Below are positions 17,351 to 24,285 of a DNA stretch of 47,913 bases, piece after piece. The stretch spans positions 1 through 47,913 of the forward strand of contig NZ_AUFG01000029.1 in assembly GCF_000426385.1 (NCBI RefSeq), written 5' to 3'. Below the pieces are notes generated by a model, which was not told the DNA's origin, did not search any database, and saw nothing but the letters and a program-made list of their open reading frames with translations. Source of the stretch: Arsenicicoccus bolidensis DSM 15745 (GTDB lineage: Bacteria; Actinomycetota; Actinomycetes; Actinomycetales; Dermatophilaceae). Numbering within the stretch: the first letter of the stretch is position 1; each line of letters begins with the position of its first letter. The translations under genes were made by a program, and so were the position numbers.

Positions 17351-18223
17351 ATGACCGCGACCCGATCGTCGCACGCATCCGGTGACGGCGACCACGACCC
17401 CACGGGTGTGCGCGACCTGCTCGGCTCCCTGCCCGACCCCGGTCCCATGCCCGGCGACCTCGTGGCCCGCATCACCGCCTCGCTCGAGGCCGAGTCGCGC
17501 GCCCGCCTCACGGCCTCCGGGCACGACCCCGCTCCCATCCCGCGTGCCGACGAGCACGGCCCGATCGCGGTCGTCGTCCCGCTGCACCCGGCCACCCGGC
17601 GGCCCTCCGGCCGGCGGATGTTCGGCCTCGTCGCCTCTGCTGCCGCGGCCGTCACCGTGTTCGGGATCGCGGCGACCTCCTTCATCCAGGCCTCCGGGGG
17701 TGACCTGAGCACCGCCGTCGCCAACCTCGGCTCGGGGCCCAACAGCTCCGCCTCCAGCGCCGTGGGCAGCGCGAGCGCGGCGTCGTCCGCCCCCGGCCAG
17801 CAGGGCGAGCAGCAGGGGCAGCAGCAGCAGAGCGGTCAGGGCACCGGTGACGTCGCTGACCCGGACGTCCAGATCCGCCTCGCCGCCGGTCCCCTCGCGG
17901 TCGGTGGGGCCGGGCTGGCGTCATACGGCCAGGACCTCCTCCGGCAGCGCTGGAGCCCGGCCACCCCGCACACCGTCGAGCAGCCCACGGTCGGCCCCAT
18001 CGGCACCCCCGCCGGGGTCCGCGAGTGCCTCGGCGCCCTCGGCGGCACCACCACCGGCCGGGTCGCGGCCGAGATCACCACGTATGACGGCCGCCCCGCC
18101 GTCGTGATCGCCGCCCAGCAGGGCGCTGACCGGCGTCAGGTCGGGGTCTACGTCGCGGCGATGCCCTGCGGCCCGACGGGCGCGACGCTCCTCACCCAGG
18201 CGAGCAGCACCAGCACCCCCTGA
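17351..18223 (+). CDS. Membrane anti-sigma factor for SigM (Rv3912-like)
   Basis: 290 residues. A cytoplasmic N-terminal part (about 1-88, with VRDLLGSLPDPGPMPGDLVARITASLEAE) is followed by one transmembrane helix (about 89-112, FGLVASAAAAVTVFGIAATSF), a Ser/Gln-rich linker and an external globular part with a Cys pair (VRECLGAL and VAAMPCGPTG). There is no zinc-binding HxxxCxxC motif, as in other SigM anti-sigma factors. The position right after sigM and a SigM-type promoter upstream support the role. ATG at 17351 follows GGAGGTGTCCGG. Weak sequence conservation is usual for this family. Confidence 0.8.
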   Translation: MTATRSSHASGDGDHDPTGVRDLLGSLPDPGPMPGDLVARITASLEAESRARLTASGHDPAPIPRADEHGPIAVVVPLHPATRRPSGRRMFGLVASAAAAVTVFGIAATSFIQASGGDLSTAVANLGSGPNSSASSAVGSASAASSAPGQQGEQQGQQQQSGQGTGDVADPDVQIRLAAGPLAVGGAGLASYGQDLLRQRWSPATPHTVEQPTVGPIGTPAGVRECLGALGGTTTGRVAAEITTYDGRPAVVIAAQQGADRRQVGVYVAAMPCGPTGATLLTQASSTSTP

Positions 18224-18231
18224 GCGCCGCA

Positions 18232-18247
18232 CGTTCCACGTGAAACG
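18232..18247. other. parS-like site 1 (degenerate)
   Basis: CGTTCCACGTGAAACG differs from the parS consensus TGTTTCACGTGAAACA at positions 1, 5 and 16. It lies nine bases after the anti-sigma stop and 157 bp before trxB. ParB CTP-clamp loading sites are usually clustered near oriC; this one is about 13 kb from dnaA. Confidence 0.6.
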
Positions 18248-18403
18248 TCCACGTGTCGGGCGGGTGGAATGAACACGCCGCCCGCACGGTTTCCGCCCGT
18301 GCGCCCTGCGATGGGACAGTGGGTCTCGCACCCACCGCGTCTCGTCGCCCGGGCGCCGAGTCGGCTCGGCCGACGTCCACACCACCCAGGGATGAAGGAC
18401 CTC

Positions 18404-19402
18404 ATGACCAGCGACGTCCGCAACGTCATCATCGTCGGCTCCGGCCCGGCGGGCTACACCGCCGCAGTCTACGCAGCCCGCGCCAACCTCGAGCCGCTCG
18501 TCTTCGAGGGCTCGGTCACCGCCGGCGGCGCCCTGATGAACACCACCGACGTCGAGAACTTCCCCGGGTTCCGCGACGGCATCATGGGCCCGGACCTCAT
18601 GGACAACATGCGGGCGCAGGCCGAGCGCTTCGGCGCCGAGCTGGTCCGCGACGACGTCACCGCCGTGGACCTGACCGGCGACATCAAGGTCGTCACGGAC
18701 GGCGAGGGCAACGAGCACCGCGCCCACGCCGTCATCCTGGCCATGGGGTCGGCCTACCGCGAGCTGGGTCTGCCGGACGAGAAGCGACTGTCCGGCCGCG
18801 GCGTCTCCTGGTGCGCCACCTGCGACGGCGCGTTCTTCCGCAACAAGCCGATCGTGGTCGTCGGTGGCGGCGACTCGGCCATCGAGGAGGCGACCTTCCT
18901 CACGCGGTTCGGCGAGAGCGTCACGATCGTGCACCGCCGCGACGAGCTGCGCGCCTCCAAGATCATGGCCGACCGCGCCATGGCCAACGACAAGATCAGC
19001 TTCGCCTGGAACTCCGGGGTCGCCTCCATCAACGGCGACACCAAGGTCGAGTCCGTGACCCTGCGCGACACCGTCACCGGCGAGGAGCGCGTGCTCGAGA
19101 CCTCGGCCGTGTTCGTGGCGATCGGCCACGAGCCGCGCAACGAGCTCGTCAAGGGCGTCGTCGACCTGGACGACGAGGGCTATGTCCTCACGCAGGCGGG
19201 CACGGCCACCAACCTGCCCGGCGTCTTCGCCTGCGGCGACCTCGTCGACCACACCTACCGCCAGGCGATCACCGCCGCCGGCTCCGGGTGCGCCGCGGCC
19301 CTCGACGCCGAGCGCTACCTCGCGGCCCGCGACGAGGCCGGCGCCCCGGCGACCGACGCGTCGCTGACCGCCGAGCCGCAGGCCACCGCGATGGCCCGCT
19401 GA
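18404..19402 (+). CDS. trxB: Thioredoxin-disulfide reductase
   Basis: 332 residues from the ATG at 18404, which has AAGGA four bases upstream and gives the usual N-terminus [22 protein letters not shown] flavoprotein that passes NADPH electrons to thioredoxin. FAD-binding [10 protein letters not shown] (12-21), redox-active C137-A-T-C140 in [16 protein letters not shown]-binding [11 protein letters not shown] (153-163), and the C-terminal FAD motif [18 protein letters not shown] are all intact. An in-frame ATG at 18392 would add four residues. Same order as trxB2 in mycobacteria, 82 bp before trxA. Confidence 0.96.
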   Translation: MTSDVRNVIIVGSGPAGYTAAVYAARANLEPLVFEGSVTAGGALMNTTDVENFPGFRDGIMGPDLMDNMRAQAERFGAELVRDDVTAVDLTGDIKVVTDGEGNEHRAHAVILAMGSAYRELGLPDEKRLSGRGVSWCATCDGAFFRNKPIVVVGGGDSAIEEATFLTRFGESVTIVHRRDELRASKIMADRAMANDKISFAWNSGVASINGDTKVESVTLRDTVTGEERVLETSAVFVAIGHEPRNELVKGVVDLDDEGYVLTQAGTATNLPGVFACGDLVDHTYRQAITAAGSGCAAALDAERYLAARDEAGAPATDASLTAEPQATAMAR

Positions 19403-19484
19403 CCCACCTGCTCGTCTGCACACCTGCTCGTCTGCTTGCCTGCACCACCACCACCTCGACCATCCCGACCAAGGAGGAGCCCTC

Positions 19485-19814
19485 ATGGGTGCCAACACCA
19501 AGGACACGACCGACGCGACGTTCGACCAGGACGTCCTGCAGAACCCCAAGCCCGTCCTCGTGGACTTCTGGGCGTCCTGGTGCGGCCCGTGCCGCCAGAT
19601 CTCGCCGGTCCTCGACGAGATCGCCGGCACCTATGCCGACAAGATCGACGTCGTGAAGCTCAACGCCGACGAGAACCCCCAGACCACCGCGAAGTACGGC
19701 GTCACCGGTCTGCCGACCATCAACGTCTACGTCGGTGGCGAGGTCGTGAAGTCGATCGTCGGCGCCCAGCCGAAGCCCCGCATCCTCAAGGAGCTCGCGG
19801 ACTACATCGGCTGA
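19485..19814 (+). CDS. trxA: Thioredoxin
   Basis: 109 residues with the active site WCGPC (Cys 33 and Cys 36), preceded by KPVLVDFWAS and followed by the cis-Pro loop GVTGLPTINVYVGGEVV. It receives electrons from the TrxB encoded 82 bp upstream and reduces protein disulfides. The ribosome site AAGGAGG is strong. The spacer from trxB contains a direct repeat of CACCTGCTCGTCTGC. A hairpin terminator follows at 19870. Confidence 0.97.
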   Translation: MGANTKDTTDATFDQDVLQNPKPVLVDFWASWCGPCRQISPVLDEIAGTYADKIDVVKLNADENPQTTAKYGVTGLPTINVYVGGEVVKSIVGAQPKPRILKELADYIG

Positions 19815-19869
19815 GCCGGCACACCCGCACACCCGCTGGAGCAGCACGCCAGCCACCAGCACATCACGG

Positions 19870-19899
19870 CGCCCGCCCGACCTCAGGTCGTGGCGGGCG
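19870..19899. terminator. Terminator between trxA and the convergent acetyltransferase-like gene
   Basis: CGCCCGCC (19870-19877) pairs with GGCGGGCG (19892-19899), and CGACC (19878-19882) with GGTCG (19886-19890) around a TCA loop with one bulged T. It lies 56 bp after the trxA stop and 19 bp before the stop of the minus-strand gene, so it can serve both. Confidence 0.75.
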
Positions 19900-19917
19900 T
19901 CGTCGTGCACGGCCGCC

Positions 19918-20571
19918 TCACGTGGCGGCCGGGGCCGTGGCGCGGTCCAACAACCACGACCGCACCGCAGCGGTGACGTCCTCGCGCACCGTGGCGACGG
20001 AGCGCAGGTCCAGCCGGAGCCGGGGGCACGTCGGGTGCTCGCGCACGACCGTGAAGCCCACACCGGTCAGCAGCGTGGTCGGCACCCGGCACACGTCCGG
20101 CGGCGGCCACGGCAGGTCGCTCTGGGTCACCGCGGCTGGTGACAGGCACCCCGGGACGACGGCGGGCCCGCCATACGCCTCGACCGCCCGGACCCGTCGC
20201 CGCAGGAGCTCCCGGCCGAGCGACTGGACGGCGACCTTGGTGAAGGCTCTGCTGCTCGACGACAGGGACAGGAGCAGCACGGCGTCGTCCGAGACGGGGG
20301 CCGTCGCCGGCAGACCCGCGCGCGGCACCAGCGAGGGGGGCGCCACGACGACGTGAGCGACCGTGCGACCGTCCTGGCGCACGAGCAGGCCGGGCGGCCC
20401 CCACTCGCGGGTCACCGTCTCGGCCCACGACCGCAGCCGCGGGCCCGAGTGTCGCGGCGACTCCTCGTGCGCCTCGACCGGGTCGCGCAGCCAGCGCACG
20501 CAGCCGCGACAGGACGGACGCAGCAGGTCCGTGGTCGCGGCCGTCAGCGGGACCACCTGACGACCGGTCAT
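19918..20571 (-). CDS. GNAT-like acetyltransferase family protein (Rv3916c-like position)
   Basis: 217 residues from the ATG at 20571, chosen for the GGGAGG site nine bases upstream; an in-frame GTG at 20613 would add 14 residues. The sequence has a Cys-containing N-terminal block (LLRPSCRGCVRWL) and LLLSLSSSSRAFTKVAVQSLGRELLRRRVRAVEAYG, which resembles the acetyl-CoA-binding part of GNAT proteins, then a tail with GVGFTVVREHPTCPRLRLDL. In several actinobacteria a gene of this type sits between thioredoxin and parB. The substrate is unknown. The family assignment is moderate because the pyrophosphate-binding loop is not canonical. Confidence 0.6.
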   Translation of the reverse strand: MTGRQVVPLTAATTDLLRPSCRGCVRWLRDPVEAHEESPRHSGPRLRSWAETVTREWGPPGLLVRQDGRTVAHVVVAPPSLVPRAGLPATAPVSDDAVLLLSLSSSSRAFTKVAVQSLGRELLRRRVRAVEAYGGPAVVPGCLSPAAVTQSDLPWPPPDVCRVPTTLLTGVGFTVVREHPTCPRLRLDLRSVATVREDVTAAVRSWLLDRATAPAAT

Positions 20572-20718
20572 GGCTGAGATCCTCCCTGCTCGGGGCCCGG
20601 CGCGCCCGGACACTGCGACGCCGCCTCGGGTGGTCGTGCGAGGATGCAGACCTCACCCTGGTCCCAGGCTACGGGCCGATGCCGCTCGCCGTGCCCGGCC
20701 CACGACGAAGGAGCGCGC

Positions 20719-22029
20719 ATGACCGACCAGCATCCCGTTGGCTCACGGCTGGATCCCTGGATCGAGTCCTATGCCGCACGCACCGCCGGGATGAAGGTCT
20801 CCGAGATCCGCGCCCTGTTCGCCGTCGCCTCCCGCCCCGAGGTGGTCTCCCTGGCCGGGGGTATGCCGAACATCGGCGCCCTGCCCATGAACCTGGTCGG
20901 GGACACGGTGCAGCGGCTGCTGCACGACCAGGGGCTCACAGCGCTGCAGTACTCCTCGGGCCAGGGCGACGAGCGGCTGCGCGACCAGCTGCTGGAGGTC
21001 ATGGCGCTCGAGGGGATCGACGCCCACCCCGACGACATCGTCATGACGACCGGGTCCCAGCAGGCGCTCGACCTCGTGGCCCGCGTGTTCCTCGACCCGC
21101 GCGACGTCGTGATCGCCGAGTCCCCTTCCTACGTCGGCGCTCTCGGGGTCTTCGCGGCCTACGAGGCGGACGTGGTGCACGTGCCCTGCGACGCCGACGG
21201 TCTCGTCCCCGAGGCGCTCGAGGAGCACATCACCCGGCTCGAGACCGAGGGCCGCCGGATCAAGTTCCTCTACACCGTCCCGACCTTCCAGAACCCCGCT
21301 GGCACGGCGCTGTCCGACGAGCGTCGACCGCGGGTGCTCGAGATCTGTCGCCGGCACGGCATCCTCGTGGTCGAGGACAACCCCTACGGCCTGCTCGGGT
21401 TCGAGGGGCGGACCTACCCCGCGCTGAAGTCCATGGACGAGGACGGCGTCATCTATCTCGGGACCTTCTCCAAGATCTTTGCTGCGGGCCTGCGCGTCGG
21501 TTGGGCCGTGGCTCCGCACGCCGTCCGCGAGAAGCTCGTCCTCGCCAACGAGGCCGCGATCCTGTGCCCGAGCGCGTTCACCCAGGCGGTGGCGTCGCGC
21601 TACCTGTCCGAGATCGACTGGCAGGCCCAGACCGCGAGCTATCGCGCGCTCTACCAGGAGCGTCGCGACGCGATGGCGGACGCGCTGAGATCGCTGCTGC
21701 CGCAGGCCCGCTGGAACCTCCCCAGGGGCGGCCTCTTCTTCTGGATCGAGCTGCCCGAGGGTCTCGACACCAAGGCCATGCTGCCGCTGGCGGTCAAGGA
21801 GCTCGTCGCCTACGCACCGGGGACCGGCTTCTACGCCGACGGGACGGGACGCCGCAACGCCCGCCTCAACTTCTCCTACCCCACCTCCGAGCGGATCCAC
21901 GAGGGTGTGCGCCGCTTCGCGACCGTCGTCGAGCGCGAGCAGGAGCTGCTCGACACCTTCGGGCCGTATGACGATTCCACCCGCTCCGGGGCTCGCCGAG
22001 TCCTCCTCCCCTCACCGGATGTGTCATGA
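20719..22029 (+). CDS. PLP-dependent aminotransferase, class I/II
   Basis: 436 residues from the ATG at 20719 behind AAGGAG. Fold-type I aminotransferase of the 2-aminoadipate/LysN-like group. Features: VVSLAGGMPNIGALP near the N-terminus, LQYSSGQGDERLRDQL, the cofactor contacts TTGSQQALDLVARVF and VVEDNPYG, the Schiff-base lysine in LGTFSKIFAAGLRVGW, and the substrate-carboxylate Arg in NARLNFSYP. The end overlaps the D-Ala-D-Ala ligase-like gene by four bases (ATGA), suggesting coupled translation. The amino acid substrate cannot be read from sequence. Confidence 0.88.
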   Translation: MTDQHPVGSRLDPWIESYAARTAGMKVSEIRALFAVASRPEVVSLAGGMPNIGALPMNLVGDTVQRLLHDQGLTALQYSSGQGDERLRDQLLEVMALEGIDAHPDDIVMTTGSQQALDLVARVFLDPRDVVIAESPSYVGALGVFAAYEADVVHVPCDADGLVPEALEEHITRLETEGRRIKFLYTVPTFQNPAGTALSDERRPRVLEICRRHGILVVEDNPYGLLGFEGRTYPALKSMDEDGVIYLGTFSKIFAAGLRVGWAVAPHAVREKLVLANEAAILCPSAFTQAVASRYLSEIDWQAQTASYRALYQERRDAMADALRSLLPQARWNLPRGGLFFWIELPEGLDTKAMLPLAVKELVAYAPGTGFYADGTGRRNARLNFSYPTSERIHEGVRRFATVVEREQELLDTFGPYDDSTRSGARRVLLPSPDVS

Positions 22030-22991
22030 CCTCTGTCCTCGTCCTCGCAGGTGGCCTCTCGCACGAGCGCGAGGTGTCCGTCCGATCGGGACGCCGCCTC
22101 GCAGAAGCGTTGCGCTCCAAGGGCTTCCAGGTCACGATCGCCGATCTCGACCGAAACCTGCTGGGCACCATCGATTCTCTGCAGCCCGACCTCGTGTGGC
22201 CGACGCTCCACGGATCGCCCGGTGAGAACGGGTCGTTGCGAGATGTGCTGCAGCACCTGGGTTTTGCCTTCGTCGGGCCGCGAGGTCCGTCCTCGCGCAT
22301 GGCGTGGGACAAGCCCATCGCCAAGGGCCTGGTGGCGCGGGCCGGCGTCGCGACCCCCGCGCACGTGACGGTCGCCCACAGCACCTTCCGCCAGATCGGC
22401 GCCGGGGCCGTCCTCGAGCGCCTGGCCCGCGACCTGGGCCTGCCGCTCGCGGTCAAGCCCGCTCGTGGTGGCTCGGCCCTCGGGTTCCACGTGGCCCGGA
22501 CGGCGACGGACCTGGGCGCGGCTCTGGTGGACGCCTATGCCTATGACGACCTCGCGCTCGTCGAGCACGTCGTGGAGGGCACGGAGGTGTCGGTGACGGT
22601 CATCGAGCAGACGGACGGCGAGCTGTGGGCCCTGCCGCCGGTCGAGATCTGCCCGGTCGACGGGGTCTTCGACTACGACCACATGTACAACGCGGGCGAG
22701 ACGGAGTACTTCACCCCCGCCCGGCTCTCCCCGGAGGCCACCGAGGCGTCGTTGCAGGCGGCCCTCACCGCGCACCGGGTGCTCGACCACCGGCACCTGT
22801 CCCGCACCGACCTGATCGTCGACGCCGACGGCATCCCGTGGTTCTTGGAGTGCAGCGTCTCTCCCGGCCTCACCGAGACCAGCCAGGTCCCCTTGGCCAT
22901 CGCGGGCGCCGGCCTGGAGGCCGCGGACGTGTATGCCGACCTCGCCGAGCGTGTCATCGCGGAGTATCGCGCGGCCCGCGACGACGCTTAG
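22026..22991 (+). CDS. D-alanine--D-alanine ligase family ATP-grasp enzyme
   Basis: 321 residues. The N-terminal VLVLAGGLSHEREVSVRSG is the Ddl signature, followed by WPTLHGSPGENGSLRDVLQHLGFAFVGP, the ATP-grasp core (PLAVKPARGGSALG, ALVEHVVEGTEVSVTVIE) and the metal-binding end DADGIPWFLECSVSPGLTETSQVPLA (usually ExNxxPG). The Asn of that motif appears to be replaced by Ser (ECSVSPG), so true Ddl activity should not be assumed; the regular ddl gene is likely elsewhere. It is coupled to the aminotransferase by a four-base overlap, hinting that the pair acts on the same amino acid. Confidence 0.8.
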   Translation: MTSVLVLAGGLSHEREVSVRSGRRLAEALRSKGFQVTIADLDRNLLGTIDSLQPDLVWPTLHGSPGENGSLRDVLQHLGFAFVGPRGPSSRMAWDKPIAKGLVARAGVATPAHVTVAHSTFRQIGAGAVLERLARDLGLPLAVKPARGGSALGFHVARTATDLGAALVDAYAYDDLALVEHVVEGTEVSVTVIEQTDGELWALPPVEICPVDGVFDYDHMYNAGETEYFTPARLSPEATEASLQAALTAHRVLDHRHLSRTDLIVDADGIPWFLECSVSPGLTETSQVPLAIAGAGLEAADVYADLAERVIAEYRAARDDA

Positions 22992-23053
22992 GATCGCTCT
23001 CACACAATCCTAGACATGGCTAGATCAACTTAGCGCCCGCTAGCCCGGACTAG
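22989..23053. repeat. Five TAG triplets exactly 10 bp apart
   Basis: After the ddl-like stop codon (TAG at 22989), TAG occurs at 23011, 23021, 23031, 23041 and 23051. Four of the five are within CTAG, a tetranucleotide rare in GC-rich actinobacteria. The spacing is one helical turn, and on the plus strand the five triplets fall in all three reading frames. The intervening six-base blocks are unrelated. It lies just ahead of the convergent terminator. Confidence 0.8.
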
Positions 23054-23055
23054 AG

Positions 23056-23092
23056 CGCCCGCCGTCGCGCACCTGGTGCGAGACGGCGGGCG
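23056..23092. terminator. Bidirectional terminator between ddl-like gene and parB
   Basis: CGCCCGCCGTC (23056-23066) pairs with GACGGCGGGCG (23082-23092), with an inner CGCAC/GTGCG stem (23068-23072 and 23076-23080). It sits between a plus-strand and a minus-strand gene end. Confidence 0.8.
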
Positions 23093-23154
23093 TTCGGCCC
23101 ACCGACGCTCATGCATCCCCACGGCGGGGCCGCTTGGGGGTGTGGGCCGGCGGG

Positions 23155-24285
23155 TCAGACCCCGGACGAGTCCAGCCCGCCCTCCTGACCCATCAGGGCA
23201 AGGATCCGCTGGAGGTCGTCGACCGAGGCGAACTCGACCGTGAGCTTGCCCTTGCGGCGCCCCATGGTGACCTGGACGCGGGTGTCGAAGCGGTCGGACA
23301 GGGACGTGGCGACCTCGTCGAGCTCGGGCTGCGGCTCGTGGGTGCGCGGCGCCCGCGGCGTGGGCTCGGACGACCCGTCGCCGCCGAGCGAGACGATCTC
23401 CTCGACCGAGCGCACCGACAGGCCCTCGGCGACGATGCGCTGGGCCAGCCGCTCCATCGCAGCGGCGTCGTCGAGGCCCAGCAGCGCCCGTGCGTGACCG
23501 GCGCTGAGGACGCCCGCGGCGACGCGGCGGGCGACCAGGGGCGGGAGCCGGAGCAGGCGGATCGTGTTGGAGATCTGGGGACGTGAACGCCCCAGCTTGC
23601 CCGCCAGCTCGTCGTGCGTGCAGCCGAAGTCCTCGAGCAGCTGCTGGTAGGCGGCGGCCTCCTCGAGGGGGTTGAGCTCGGAGCGGTGGAGATTCTCCAG
23701 CAGGGCGTGCCGGAGCATCTCGTCGTCGTCGGTGTTGCGGACGATCGCGGGCACGGTGGCGAGCCCCGCCCGCTGCGTCGCCCGCCAGCGACGCTCGCCC
23801 ATGATCAGCTCGTACTCGGCCTGCGGGTGGTCTGCCGAGGGTGCCCCGCGCAGGGGACGCACGACGATGGGCTGCAGGACGCCCAGCTCGGTGACGCTGT
23901 GCACCAGCTCGGCCATGTCGTCCTCGTCGAAGACGGTGCGCGGCTGCTTGGCGTTGGGCTGGATCGCGTCGACCGGCACCTCGGCGTAGGTCGCGCCGGG
24001 GACCTGCTGGAGCCCGCCCTCGGACGCCATCGCCCGCTCGGAGGTGACCGAGGCGATGAGCCCCGCGTCGAGCGGTCGTCGACCGTAGCCGAGGCCGCGC
24101 AGGTCGTCACCGAGGGGGCTGGGGGGCTGCTGCTCCGGCGTCACCGAGTCGGCGGTGGCCACGTCCGTGGCGGGCTTCGCCGGCTCGGCATCGCGGAAGA
24201 AGACGTCGATCGGGCGGTCCCCGGCAGGAGCCTGCGGGATCAGCGCCCCGAGGCCGCGTCCGAGGCCGCGTCGCTTCTCACTCAT
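23155..24285 (-). CDS. parB: Chromosome partitioning protein ParB
   Basis: 376 residues. ParB is a CTP-dependent DNA clamp that loads at parS sites and organises the origin. The N-terminal ParA-contact peptide EKRRGLGRGLGALIP is followed by a linker and the CTPase/ParB fold (VPVDAIQPNAKQPRTVFDEDDMAELVHSV, LIMGERRWRATQRAG, containing the GERR box). Next come the NLHRSELNPLEEAAAYQQLLEDFG block, the parS-reading helix-turn-helix (HDELAGKLGRSRPQISNTIRLL) and a C-terminal dimerisation domain ending FASVDDLQRILALMG. The ATG overlaps the parA stop (ATGA). Six parS-like sites occur in this window. Confidence 0.97.
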   Translation of the reverse strand: MSEKRRGLGRGLGALIPQAPAGDRPIDVFFRDAEPAKPATDVATADSVTPEQQPPSPLGDDLRGLGYGRRPLDAGLIASVTSERAMASEGGLQQVPGATYAEVPVDAIQPNAKQPRTVFDEDDMAELVHSVTELGVLQPIVVRPLRGAPSADHPQAEYELIMGERRWRATQRAGLATVPAIVRNTDDDEMLRHALLENLHRSELNPLEEAAAYQQLLEDFGCTHDELAGKLGRSRPQISNTIRLLRLPPLVARRVAAGVLSAGHARALLGLDDAAAMERLAQRIVAEGLSVRSVEEIVSLGGDGSSEPTPRAPRTHEPQPELDEVATSLSDRFDTRVQVTMGRRKGKLTVEFASVDDLQRILALMGQEGGLDSSGV

